From Leptolyngbyaceae cyanobacterium RM1_1_2 (GTDB lineage Bacteria; Cyanobacteriota; Cyanobacteriia; Phormidesmidales; Phormidesmidaceae): DNA of 64,000 bases. The notes under the pieces were generated by a model. It did no database searches and was not told where the DNA came from. It saw nothing but the letters and a program-made list of their open reading frames with translations. Shown here piece after piece: positions 17,188 to 25,566 of this stretch. Made by a program: the position numbers and the translations under genes. Location: the NCBI GenBank assembly GCA_012032345.1, contig JAAUQI010000002.1:91347-155346 (forward strand). The letters run 5' to 3'. Each line of letters starts with the position of its first letter. Within the stretch, counting starts at the first letter, position 1.

Positions 17188-18456
17188 ATGACCACAACGC
17201 TGATTCAGCAGGTACGGGTACTTGATCCGGTGAGTCAAACTGATCGGGTGGCAGACGTGCTGATTGAGGCAGGCAGACTGCGGGCGATCGCAAGGCAGAT
17301 TGCACCCCCTGCGTCAGCCGAGAGAGTTAACGGCCACGATAAGGTTTTTGCCCCCGGTCTAGTAGATCTTTATAGCCACAGCGGTGAACCGGGGTTTGAG
17401 TCGCGGGAAACGCTGAACTCCTTGCAGCAGGCTGCTATAGCTGGCGGCTTTACTCGCGTAGGGCTATCGCCTACAGGCCATCCCGTAAGCGATCACCCGG
17501 CGGCGGTGGCTCAGCGGCAGCGACTAGGGCTTTTTCCCTGGGGCGCACTGACGCTGGGCGCTCAAGGGCAGCAGATGAGCGATCTCGTAGAGCTAGCGGC
17601 TGCTGGAGTGGTGGGCTTTACAGATATGTCTCCAATTAATCACTGGCTACTGCTGCGGCGACTGCTGGAATATGCTCAGCCTTTAGGCAAGCCCATTGCC
17701 ATCTGGCCCTGTAGTCAAATGCTGGCGACAGGAGCGGCGCGTGAAGGCGAAGACTCTTTGCGTTTGGGCCTGCCGGGAACCCCCGCGATCGCTGAAACAA
17801 CTGCCCTAGCCGCTCTGGTTGAGTGTGTTGCCGCCATCGGCACCCCTGTTCACATCATGCGGGTTTCGACAGCTCGCAGCGTGGTGCTGATTGCCCAAGC
17901 CAAGGCGGCAGGGCTACCCGTGACAGCCAGCACCACCTGGATGCATTTGCTCTTTAGCACCGCAGATTTGGATACCTACGACCCCAACCTCAAACTCGAC
18001 CCGCCCCTAGGCACAGGCACCGATCAACAGGCTTTGATAGCAGGAGTTGAGGCTGGCACCATCGATGCGATCGCTATCGACCACGCGCCCTACACCTACG
18101 AAGAAAAAACGGTGCCCTTTAGTCTGGCCCCGCCCGGTGCGATCGGCTTAGAGCTGGCGCTACCAGCGCTCTGGCAGCAGTTTGTAGCCTCTGAGCAATG
18201 GTCAGCTTTACAGCTCTGGCAGTGTCTTAGCCAACAGCCAGCCCTGTGTCTGGCTCAGGAACCTCCTACTTTGGTGATCGAGCGGCCTCTAGAAGCCGTT
18301 TTGTTCGACCCGCAGAGGCTCTGGCCAGTGGAGGCAAATACCCTAAAGTCACGCTCAAGCAATACCCCCTGGCTAGGCAAAACCCTGACCGGGCAGGTTT
18401 TACAAACTTGGTCAGGCTTGAATTGGGTATGTGCCTCCAAAGCAAGGCATCCTTGA
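17188..18456 (+). CDS. Dihydroorotase-like amidohydrolase lacking key metal ligands
   Basis: A 422-residue protein of the dihydroorotase (PyrC) class of the amidohydrolase superfamily, which in pyrimidine synthesis closes carbamoyl-aspartate to dihydroorotate. The fold is clear: APGLVDL, GEPGFESRETL, GGFTRVGLSPTG, GFTDMSP, IDHAPYTYEEK. The usual metal-binding HxH after the first strand (DLHVHLREPG in active enzymes) reads DLYSHSGEPG, so only one His remains. The second His region reads WPCSQM. The late Asp (IDHAPY) is kept. It may be an inactive PyrX-like subunit or use another chemistry. Cyanobacteria often have this variant. It is probably cotranscribed with the histidine phosphatase. Confidence 0.8.
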   Translation: MTTTLIQQVRVLDPVSQTDRVADVLIEAGRLRAIARQIAPPASAERVNGHDKVFAPGLVDLYSHSGEPGFESRETLNSLQQAAIAGGFTRVGLSPTGHPVSDHPAAVAQRQRLGLFPWGALTLGAQGQQMSDLVELAAAGVVGFTDMSPINHWLLLRRLLEYAQPLGKPIAIWPCSQMLATGAAREGEDSLRLGLPGTPAIAETTALAALVECVAAIGTPVHIMRVSTARSVVLIAQAKAAGLPVTASTTWMHLLFSTADLDTYDPNLKLDPPLGTGTDQQALIAGVEAGTIDAIAIDHAPYTYEEKTVPFSLAPPGAIGLELALPALWQQFVASEQWSALQLWQCLSQQPALCLAQEPPTLVIERPLEAVLFDPQRLWPVEANTLKSRSSNTPWLGKTLTGQVLQTWSGLNWVCASKARHP

Positions 18457-18465
18457 AATTTTGGC

Positions 18466-18696
18466 TTACTTCAGCACGTCGCCTAGATAAAGCTGCACAA
18501 ACGCTGCCGCCGCCTCTGGGCTAAGGGTTTTGAGCGCCTTGACAATATCAGCAACAGTTTCGGCGGTGGGATCACGCTGTTCGTGGAACCACCGAAACAC
18601 AACAGATCGCCTGATACCTAAAGTAGTTGCCAATTTGTTTTGGCTAATATTATAGGTCTCTAAAACCTGTCTCAGGGCATGTCCGGCTCTTCCCAT
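18466..18696 (-). CDS. XRE-type helix-turn-helix regulator
   Basis: A 76-residue DNA-binding protein. The Cro/C1-type helix-turn-helix spans SQNKLATTLGIRRSVVFRW, followed by DPTAETVADIVKALK and a short tail that includes QLYLGD. It matches small cyanobacterial XRE regulators beginning with an RQVLE helix. I chose ATG 18696 because the homologous region starts just after it; ATG 18708 would add four residues. Neither has a good ribosome-binding site, which may mean leaderless or weak translation. It diverges from a small conserved gene, and nested inverted repeats fill the gap between them, suggesting autoregulation. Convergent with the dihydroorotase-like gene. Confidence 0.75.
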   Translation of the reverse strand: MGRAGHALRQVLETYNISQNKLATTLGIRRSVVFRWFHEQRDPTAETVADIVKALKTLSPEAAAAFVQLYLGDVLK

Positions 18697-18713
18697 GCCT
18701 TGAATCATGTCAG

Positions 18714-18791
18714 ACGATAAAAATATCGTAAATGGACACTCATTGGCTAACATTTTCTGTATGATGGATGACGTCAGCCAAAAAGTGTCCA
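18714..18791. promoter_or_regulatory. Nested inverted repeats between XRE gene and small gene (candidate operator)
   Basis: Two palindromes occupy the divergent promoter region. ACGATA-AAAA-TATCGT is at 18714-18729. A larger pair has 16-base arms at 18733-18748 (TGGACACTCATTGGCT) and 18776-18791 (AGCCAAAAAGTGTCCA), with 14 of 16 positions complementary and 27 bases between. The right arm ends on the first base of the neighbouring ATG. Position and symmetry fit operators for the XRE protein; this is inference. Confidence 0.5.
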
Positions 18792-19045
18792 TGATGAATC
18801 AAAACTTTCTAGAAACCACAGCACTGCCTAATCAAGAGGCGATCGCCCCGCAACAAGTCACTGAGATTCCCAGGCCCGAGATTGGCAGGGTCACCGTGTC
18901 AGGCTCTCCAGCAGTGGTGAAGGCGATTATTCATGACCTGCATAATCGCCGTTTTGCCGAACCCAACGACTGGAGCTTGGCGGTGCTGACCAGAAAAATA
19001 GGTGAGGTGATGCGAGTCTTGCTGAAGCGAGTTTGGCTGGGGTAA
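18791..19045 (+). CDS. Conserved cyanobacterial small protein, function unknown
   Basis: 84 residues starting at the double ATG at 18791. An acidic, low-complexity N-terminus is followed by a conserved block, VTVSGSPAVVKAIIHDLHNR then FAEPNDWS, and a basic C-terminus (MRVLLKRVW). I know similar proteins only as hypothetical. A longer frame from 18707 exists, but it would run through the palindromes, so the later start is preferred. No signal peptide or membrane segment. It lies 100 bases upstream of another small gene on the same strand and divergent from an XRE regulator, forming a compact three-gene module. Confidence 0.65.
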   Translation: MMNQNFLETTALPNQEAIAPQQVTEIPRPEIGRVTVSGSPAVVKAIIHDLHNRRFAEPNDWSLAVLTRKIGEVMRVLLKRVWLG

Positions 19046-19145
19046 ACGCCTATTATTATGTCTTTAGCGAATCAGCAATCTAACAGTGAACCTATGCCCC
19101 TGTTTGCAACAGAAAACCTCGCTGTTTCAGCAAAAGAGCCTGTTT

Positions 19146-19460
19146 ATGCTTCAATCTAGCCAGCTTCAAACCCTGCGATCGCGCTATCTACAACTGACTA
19201 ACCAAACGCTGCCAGATCTCGCCAAAACCCGTGCCTTTTCGGTACGGTTCAACCACTGTTTTCAGCGCATCATTTTAGACAACTTGTTTCAAACCTGCTG
19301 GTATGAAGCACTTGAGAGCAAAACGCCAGCTTACCAACAGCTTTCTACTTCTCAGCTAGAAGCCGCAATTGACCTGGCCGAAGCCATCATTGAACAACCA
19401 GACGAATATCTAAACCAGCTTAACGACAACAGTTTGCGCTGGCGAGGACACAAAAACTGA
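19146..19460 (+). CDS. Conserved cyanobacterial small protein, function unknown
   Basis: 104 residues from the ATG at 19146. Mostly helical and polar, with RFNHCFQRIILDNLFQTCWY as its most conserved-looking core, then LSTSQLEAAIDLAEAIIE. Related proteins are sometimes labelled acetyltransferase, but I see no GNAT acetyl-CoA motif, so I leave the function open. Upstream ATG at 19086 would add 20 residues rich in Cys and Gln and looks less likely. It follows the 84-residue protein on the same strand. Confidence 0.6.
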   Translation: MLQSSQLQTLRSRYLQLTNQTLPDLAKTRAFSVRFNHCFQRIILDNLFQTCWYEALESKTPAYQQLSTSQLEAAIDLAEAIIEQPDEYLNQLNDNSLRWRGHKN

Positions 19461-19567
19461 CGAAATTGCTGTAGTTCGCTCTACTGGATTTGATAGATGA
19501 GAACTCATCAGAAGAGCCTTAAAGTATTTACGCTCCTGTATCAAAATTAGGTGGTTTGAGGCTGGAC

Positions 19568-20494
19568 TTATTGACTGGCCGCTGTTTTTTGAGCTTTAGC
19601 CGCAGGCTGATAGCTAAGGCTGCGGAAGTAGCGGCTGCTCACCACACCCAGAAAAGCAACATAGGCAACTAGCTGCACCAGATAAATATGATCCCGGTAG
19701 CCCAACAGCGTTTTGAGCAAAATTCCTGGAAACTGCTGATCTGGCAAAAAGCCGCTGGCATCCCACAGTAGCGGCCCTAACACACAAGATTGACTAGAAA
19801 AACACAGGTCTGAAATATGCCCGTTTAGCTGGCTAACAGCCGCAAAGACCGCGTCTAAATTTTTGCACAATGATACCACCAGTCCTGCGACAATTAGCAG
19901 CAGCAGAGTTCCCATAACCTGAAAGAATCGTCGAATATCTATCTGAATGCCCCAGCGAAACAGGGACAGCCCTACCGCAACGGCTGCCAGTAGCCCCGCC
20001 ACCGCACCCAGAATCGGCCCTATTCCAGGCTGGAGGCTGGTAAACAAAAACACGACCGTCTCAAAGCCTTCGCGCAGCACCGCGACACAAACCAGGCTAA
20101 AAATGCTGACGCCCGCGACAGAGGACTGGGTCAGGGCTGATTGTACATTAGCCTGCAGCTCTGTTTTAAGCGATCGCGCCTGCTTCGTCATCCAGATCAG
20201 CATCCAGCTCAGCATGATAATTGCAATCGCGCAGAGCAGGCTCTTGAGCAGAGGCTCAATCAGGGCATTTAGCGTCGGCAGCGACACCCGAATTTGGGTT
20301 AAGCCAATGCTGAGCAAAATCCCGATCAGGATGCTGCCCAATAGGCCAGCCGCAATGCCGCTGTAAACCCAAACGTTGAGCCGACTCTGTTGGGCCTTGC
20401 TCAAACAGGCCAACACAACCCCCACGACGAGAGCTGCTTCAACTCCCTCGCGCAGCGTAATAACGAAAGGAGCTAGAGCTGAGGTTAAATCCAT
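19568..20494 (-). CDS. FTR1 family iron permease
   Basis: A 308-residue membrane protein with about seven transmembrane helices. It has the two REGxE motifs that define FTR1/EfeU iron permeases: LREGVEAALV near residue 14 and LREGFETVV near 138. These acidic sites pass iron across the membrane. I placed the start at ATG 20494, immediately before the first helix (MDLTSALAPFVITLREGVE); the longer frame from 20632 adds 46 polar residues without family match. No EfeO/EfeB partners are present, so the oxidase or binding partner is elsewhere or not used. Confidence 0.9.
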   Translation of the reverse strand: MDLTSALAPFVITLREGVEAALVVGVVLACLSKAQQSRLNVWVYSGIAAGLLGSILIGILLSIGLTQIRVSLPTLNALIEPLLKSLLCAIAIIMLSWMLIWMTKQARSLKTELQANVQSALTQSSVAGVSIFSLVCVAVLREGFETVVFLFTSLQPGIGPILGAVAGLLAAVAVGLSLFRWGIQIDIRRFFQVMGTLLLLIVAGLVVSLCKNLDAVFAAVSQLNGHISDLCFSSQSCVLGPLLWDASGFLPDQQFPGILLKTLLGYRDHIYLVQLVAYVAFLGVVSSRYFRSLSYQPAAKAQKTAASQ

Positions 20495-20717
20495 CTGCCA
20501 AATCCGTGATTTCCTGCCTGATGTAAGTGTAATGATTTGTGCTTGAAGTCGCCTTTGTTTGAATAAGAATTGGCTCAGCCAGAACTGCAAGTCATCAGGA
20601 TTTATGCCGTTCGATTCATGATCTATCCCCAAAGACAGTGTTAAGAGAAGCTAAGTTGTCCCTGTTGAAAGGCAGAATGACCTTAGCTCAGACTCAGTCA
20701 TTTAACTAATTAAAAAT

Positions 20718-23360
20718 ATGCGTCCTATCCGTACGTTTAACGTTACGCCTTCGCTGCCTGCTCGTTTGGAGCCGCTGCGTAATCTGGCCTATAACCTGCA
20801 TTGGGACTGGGATTTTGGCACTATTGATCTGTTTCGCAGACTTGATCTCGATCTGCTGGAGTCGAGTCGCTACAATCCCGTCTTGGTGTTGGGCAGTATC
20901 AGTCAAAATCGCCTGCAGGAAGCGGCTGAGGATGAGGGTTTTTTGGCCCAGATGGATCGAGCCGCCCAGCGCCTGGAAGACTATTTGCAAGAGCGAATCT
21001 GGTACAAGAAAAATCGTAAGCAGCCAGTTCCCGATGAGCGCTATGCCTATTTTTCAATGGAGTTTGGCCTGACTTCCTGTATGCCAGTTTATTCTGGCGG
21101 TTTGGGGGTTTTGGCAGGTGACCACTTAAAGTCAGCCAGCGATTTGGGGCTGCCGCTGGTGGGAGTGGGGCTGCTCTATCAGGAGGGCTACTTTGCCCAG
21201 TACCTCAATGCCGATGGCTGGCAGCAAGAGCGCTACCCGATCAATGACTTTTACAATATGCCGCTGCATCTAGAGCGCCATGCCGACGGCTCTGAACTGC
21301 GCATTGGTGTAGATTATCCCGATCGCACTGTCTATGCTCGAGTTTGGCGGGTACAAGTGGGTACAGTGCCGCTCTATCTGCTGGATACCAATATTGAGCC
21401 TAACAGCCCCTACGACCAGGATATCTGCGATCGCCTCTATGGCGGCGACATTGACATGCGGATTCATCAGGAAATCATGCTGGGAATCGGCGGCGTTCGC
21501 ATGTTGAAGGCGTTGGGACTGCTGCCTACGGTTTATCACATGAATGAAGGCCACTCGGCTTTTCTGGCCCTAGAGCGAATTTGCATGTTGATGAACGAGA
21601 CCGACCTGTCTTTTACCGAGGCTTTTTATCTGGCTCAGGCAGGGCAGGCTTTTACTACCCACACGCCAGTACCTGCCGGGATTGATCTGTTTCCACCCGA
21701 CAAGATCCTCTACTACCTGGGCAGCTACGCCCAGCGCTTTGGCCTCTCGGGCGAAGAATTTCTGGCTCTGGGGCGCGAAAACACAGGGGATCTTTCAGCC
21801 CCTTTTAGCATGGCGGTTTTGGCCATCAAGACAGCGGCTTTTGTCAACGGCGTCAGCGCCCTGCATGGGGAAGTGTCGCGCCAGATGTTTTACTGCCTAT
21901 GGCCCCAACTGCCGCTGATAGAAGTCCCGATTACGTCAATTACCAACGGAGTCCACGCTCGGAGCTGCGTAGCGAAGTCCACTCAAGAACTCTACGATCG
22001 CTATTTAGGCCCTAGCTGGTCACAGGCGAGTCCCTCTAACGCCCTCTGGCAGCGAGTTGACGCTATCCCTGATGAAGAACTCTGGCGCAACCATGAGCTT
22101 TGCCGATCGCAGATGGTTGTCTCTGTGCGCGATCGCCTGGAGAAAAGCCTGATAGAGCGCTCGGCTTCTCCGGTTGAACTGGCTAAAGCTAAAGAAGTCC
22201 TCGATCCCAAAGTGTTGACAATTGGCTTTGCCCGCCGCTTTGCTACCTACAAGAGAGCGGCTTTGTTTTTGCACGACCTTGAGCGCATTCGCCAGATCAT
22301 TGCTGGAGCCGATCGGCAGCGGCGAGTACAGTTTGTGATCGCGGGCAAAGCCCACCCCAAAGATTCGCCGGGGAAAGAGGTGATTCGCAAAATCATTCAC
22401 TTTACCCGCGATGAAGGGCTGGAGCGCTCAATTGTGTTTGTGCCCAACTATGACATTCATGTGGCGCGATCGCTGGTGGCTGGCTGCGATATCTGGCTAA
22501 ACACGCCCCGGCGTCCCCGTGAAGCCTCTGGCACCAGCGGCATGAAAGCCTCCATGAATGGACTCCCCAACCTCAGCATTCTGGATGGCTGGTGGGCCGA
22601 GGCCGACTATGTGGCCACTGGCTGGCCGATTGGTTCGGGTGAAGACTATGACGATCCAGAATATCAGGACGAAGTCGAGGCCAATGCCCTCTATGACCTG
22701 CTGGAAAAAGAAATCGTGCCGCTGTTTTACACCCGCGACCGAGAAGACATTCCCCGAGGCTGGGTCGCCAAGATGAAGGCCGCGATTCGACTGAATACGC
22801 CCATGTTTAATACGGCCCGGATGCTGAAAGACTACGCTACACGCGCTTATTTTCCCTGCAGCGATCGCAACTACCGGCTGAGCCAGGACAGCTTTGCCCC
22901 GGTTAAAGATCTGGCCCACTGGGAAAATCACCTCACACAACACTGGTACGAGATGAAAATTGAGGAGGTTTCGATCTCAGAACCCTCTACTCTAAAAGTT
23001 AACCAGCCGCTTAAGGTAGCCGCTTTTGTTCAGCTAGGGGCGCTGCAGCCGACTGATGTGCAGGTAGAGCTGTATCAGGGGCAGGTGAATACAGATGGCG
23101 AAATTAACCGAGGTGTTCCCAGCATCATGACCTATCAGGGTTTAGACCCCCAAGGTCGCAGTCACTACGAGATTGAGGTTACCTATACCAGCAGCGGTCT
23201 ACAGGGCTTGTCGTTGCGTATTTTACCTACCCACAAAAACTTGAACAGCTCCTATGCTCCTAGGCTGATTCTCTGGGCAGAACCGGAAGAAGTTCAGCTT
23301 GATGTAGAGGCTGAGACGCCTGACCCGACACCTGCGGCTGAGGCGATCGCAATGGCTTAG
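20718..23360 (+). CDS. glgP: Alpha-glucan (glycogen) phosphorylase, short form
   Basis: 880 residues. It degrades glycogen by phosphorolysis, releasing glucose-1-phosphate. The N-terminal 100 residues are the DUF3417 domain typical of the GlgP/MalP short class (FNVTPSLPARLEPLRNLAYN). The GT35 catalytic part includes AYFSMEFGL, YSGGLGVLAGDH, HMNEGHSAF and THTPVPAG. The pyridoxal-phosphate lysine lies in GTSGMKASMNG. The phosphate/sugar site region includes TIGFARRFATYKRA. Length fits. A strong hairpin just downstream probably ends its transcript. It diverges from the iron permease; no other glycogen genes lie nearby. Confidence 0.93.
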   Translation: MRPIRTFNVTPSLPARLEPLRNLAYNLHWDWDFGTIDLFRRLDLDLLESSRYNPVLVLGSISQNRLQEAAEDEGFLAQMDRAAQRLEDYLQERIWYKKNRKQPVPDERYAYFSMEFGLTSCMPVYSGGLGVLAGDHLKSASDLGLPLVGVGLLYQEGYFAQYLNADGWQQERYPINDFYNMPLHLERHADGSELRIGVDYPDRTVYARVWRVQVGTVPLYLLDTNIEPNSPYDQDICDRLYGGDIDMRIHQEIMLGIGGVRMLKALGLLPTVYHMNEGHSAFLALERICMLMNETDLSFTEAFYLAQAGQAFTTHTPVPAGIDLFPPDKILYYLGSYAQRFGLSGEEFLALGRENTGDLSAPFSMAVLAIKTAAFVNGVSALHGEVSRQMFYCLWPQLPLIEVPITSITNGVHARSCVAKSTQELYDRYLGPSWSQASPSNALWQRVDAIPDEELWRNHELCRSQMVVSVRDRLEKSLIERSASPVELAKAKEVLDPKVLTIGFARRFATYKRAALFLHDLERIRQIIAGADRQRRVQFVIAGKAHPKDSPGKEVIRKIIHFTRDEGLERSIVFVPNYDIHVARSLVAGCDIWLNTPRRPREASGTSGMKASMNGLPNLSILDGWWAEADYVATGWPIGSGEDYDDPEYQDEVEANALYDLLEKEIVPLFYTRDREDIPRGWVAKMKAAIRLNTPMFNTARMLKDYATRAYFPCSDRNYRLSQDSFAPVKDLAHWENHLTQHWYEMKIEEVSISEPSTLKVNQPLKVAAFVQLGALQPTDVQVELYQGQVNTDGEINRGVPSIMTYQGLDPQGRSHYEIEVTYTSSGLQGLSLRILPTHKNLNSSYAPRLILWAEPEEVQLDVEAETPDPTPAAEAIAMA

Positions 23361-23386
23361 CACCATGACCCCACAGCCTCAGCAGC

Positions 23387-23427
23387 TAGCCAGCAGGGAC
23401 ATCCTTAGAATGCATCCCTGCTGGCTA
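23387..23427 (+). terminator. Rho-independent-like terminator after glgP
   Basis: A perfect 13-bp stem (23387-23399 with 23415-23427) with a 15-base loop, followed by ATTTTGGGTCTTTTT. It starts 26 bases after the glgP stop and also lies downstream of the oppositely transcribed tRNA. Confidence 0.75.
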
Positions 23428-23466
23428 ATTTTGGGTCTTTTTCCAGACCTTCAGCTTTAGAATAAA

Positions 23467-23541
23467 GGGCGAACGACGGGATTTGAACCCGCGAGTGGTG
23501 GAATCACAATCCACTGCCTTAACCCCTTGGCTACGCTCGCC
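23467..23541 (-). tRNA. trnH: tRNA-His (GUG)
   Basis: On the minus strand the 75 bases fold as a tRNA. The acceptor stem is GGCGAGC with GTTCGCC, the anticodon stem encloses TTGTGAT (anticodon GTG), and the T arm contains GGGTTCAAATCCC. The discriminator base is C, as in bacterial tRNA-His, and CCA is not encoded. The base before G1 is T, so the extra 5' G of tRNA-His is not evident as a G-1:C73 pair from the DNA. Confidence 0.93.
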
Positions 23542-23607
23542 ATCATCGCGCATTAAGAATTGTAGCACTGAGTCGCCTGAATTAGCCAATGGCAGCAGCA
23601 GCTTTAG

Positions 23608-23886
23608 GCAGGATTCGTTCCTGAAGCAAAATCAGAGAAGACACCGTCCAAAACAGATCTTTGTCCACAACGTCCACATCTACTGCTTTCGCTGGGTATC
23701 AAACAGGCTGGGCTTGCCCACTCTGATGTAAGCAACAATTTCAAAATCTCAGGTACCAAGCGCATTGCTGACTATGACCTGGATATCGATTGGATTTCAC
23801 CAGAATCTTTTCAGTCGTTTACTTTCCTGTGGGAAGTGGCGATTAATACGAGCCGCCACTGGGATGCACTGCTGCTACATACCTGA
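23608..23886 (+). pseudogene. Unidentified coding remnant without a start
   Basis: A 92-codon open stretch runs from just after a TAG (23605) to the TGA at 23884. It has no usable start, yet the latter half reads like real protein: LLSLGIKQAGLAHSDVSNNF, then KISGTKRIADYDLDIDWISP and SFQSFTFLWEVAINTSRHWD. I do not recognise the family. It probably is the tail of a gene whose front part was lost. It sits just downstream of the tRNA-His locus, a common site for insertion and deletion. Confidence 0.4.
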
Positions 23887-24027
23887 ATGGCGATCGCTGA
23901 TTTTGAGAGTGATCCTGGTGCTCAAAGCATTCAGTTCTTTGTGAAGGTCGCTCTCTCTCCTCACAAGAGGCGAGTCTGCCCTGTATGATATTTGCCTGCT
24001 GTGCAAGTCGTCACGGACATACCAGGC

Positions 24028-24447
24028 ATGATCAGGGTTGATATCGTTCAGTACAAGACCCATAGAAAGGTTCTCCACCACATCCGTCAAACTGTCTTTG
24101 TAAAAGAACAAAATATTCCGCTAGCGCTTGAGGTTGATGCCCTCGATCCGCTATCGGTTCACGCGCTGGCCCTCTGGAACGGAACCGCAGCAGGTACAGG
24201 TCGGCTGACGCCCCAGGGACGCATTGGTCGCGTTGCGGTTTACCCAGCCCTGCGCCGTCGCGGTGTGGGTCGAGAGATTATGCTGCGTCTGATTCAGATA
24301 GCGCAGCAGCAGGGGCGTAACTCAGTGGTAATTTCAGCCCAGTGGCAGGCGTTACCTTTTTATCAAAAGCTGGGCTTTATCGAGCAAGGCGATCGCTATC
24401 TTGACGTTGGCATTGAGCATATCAAAATGATTAAATACTTTGGCTAA
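24028..24447 (+). CDS. GNAT family N-acetyltransferase
   Basis: 139 residues from the ATG at 24028, starting with MIRVDIVQYKTHRKVLHHIR. The acetyl-CoA-binding signature is clear (IGRVAVYPALRRRGVGREIM, with the R/Q-x-x-G-x-G/A loop), followed by FYQKLGFIEQGD. It resembles YjcF/ElaA-like single-domain GNATs of unknown substrate. A frame from the TTG at 23992 adds 12 residues but lacks support. No partner gene is evident. Confidence 0.85.
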   Translation: MIRVDIVQYKTHRKVLHHIRQTVFVKEQNIPLALEVDALDPLSVHALALWNGTAAGTGRLTPQGRIGRVAVYPALRRRGVGREIMLRLIQIAQQQGRNSVVISAQWQALPFYQKLGFIEQGDRYLDVGIEHIKMIKYFG

Positions 24448-24543
24448 ACACTTTAGACTCACATCAGGCAAAAGTTATTGAAGTCCTGCCCCTGTTTTTT
24501 GGCTATCCTAAACAATCAGCCGCAGTTTTTTTACCTTACTGCT

Positions 24544-25566
24544 ATGCCTAGCTTCTCCCGGCTCTATTTTTTGCTCACGCTAGCGCTGATGGCTAGCCTC
24601 GCTTCAGGTCTGCTGCCGTCAATCGCTCAGCAGCCGCCAGCCGCTGATAGTGCTCCTAGCTCAGCCCCAGCAGCGCCTGCTACCCCGCTCAGGGTTCTTA
24701 GTGCCCCCGACGTCGAATTTTTGAGCAAACCCTTGGTGCAGGCATTTTTAGGCCAGTCTGCTGAGGCTGATGTTGACCTGGTGAGAGTAACTCCAGAAAC
24801 GGCTCTGCAAGCTGTCCGCAATGGCGAGGCTGACTTTGCGGCGATCGCGCGATCGCTGACCCCAGAGGAAGAAGCGCAGGGACTAGTGCAGGTACCGCTA
24901 GATCGAGAGGCGATCGCCGTTGTGGTCAGCCAGGATAACCCTTTTAAGGGCAATCTCAGCCTGATTCAGCTTGCTGATATCGTGCGCGGCGACATCACCG
25001 ACTGGTCTGTGGTTGGTGGCCCGGTCAGCTCTATTCGGCTGCTGGATCGTCCGGCAGATAGCCAAGTGCGGGCGGCGCTGAGCCGCTATGCGGTGTTTGG
25101 GCCGCAGTTTCTGACCGGAGCTAACACCCAGGTGATTAATAGTGACAATATCGAAACGCTGGTGCAGGCGTTAGGCAGCGACGGTATTACCTATGGACTG
25201 GTGAGTGAACTAGGCGATCGCCCAGACCTGCGCACGCTCACAATTGACGGGGTCGGCCCAGCCCAGGCAGGCTATCCGTTTTCGCTCACGCGCACGCTGG
25301 TTTACCAAGAGCCGCTCACCCCCCAGGCTCAGGCTCTGCTAACTTTTTTATCTACGCCCTTAGCTCAGGAGACACTGCAGGCGGCAGACCGGGCAACGGC
25401 TGAATCAATCTCCACCGAGACTGTCTCAGCTCAAACTGATGTCGGCGAGCCTGAAACTGATCCCGGCGAGATAGCGCCGCCTGATGACGCAACGGGAGAT
25501 AATCCTTTGGCACCAGAGTGGCAGACCTGGCTAGACTCAATCCCCGAATGGCGCGCTGGGTGGTGA
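24544..25566 (+). CDS. PstS-like periplasmic substrate-binding protein (orphan)
   Basis: 340 residues. The signal peptide ends near ASGLLPSIAQQ. A Pro/Ala-rich linker and a type 2 periplasmic-binding domain of the phosphate/PstS-like class follow (GEADFAAIARSLTPEE, PLDREAIAVVVSQDNPF, LIQLADIVRGDITDW, and YPFSLTRTLVYQEP). The C-terminal 50 residues are acidic and Pro-rich. No ABC permease or ATPase follows, so it may be a binding protein or sensor subunit rather than a transporter part. Its TGA overlaps an ATG of the next gene, which suggests translational coupling. Start chosen at ATG 24544 because the signal peptide begins there. Confidence 0.8.
   Translation: MPSFSRLYFLLTLALMASLASGLLPSIAQQPPAADSAPSSAPAAPATPLRVLSAPDVEFLSKPLVQAFLGQSAEADVDLVRVTPETALQAVRNGEADFAAIARSLTPEEEAQGLVQVPLDREAIAVVVSQDNPFKGNLSLIQLADIVRGDITDWSVVGGPVSSIRLLDRPADSQVRAALSRYAVFGPQFLTGANTQVINSDNIETLVQALGSDGITYGLVSELGDRPDLRTLTIDGVGPAQAGYPFSLTRTLVYQEPLTPQAQALLTFLSTPLAQETLQAADRATAESISTETVSAQTDVGEPETDPGEIAPPDDATGDNPLAPEWQTWLDSIPEWRAGW

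Noticed and set aside
23483..23731. 82-codon ORF starting inside the tRNA-His region
   Set aside because: It reads through the antisense of the tRNA and has no protein-like features.
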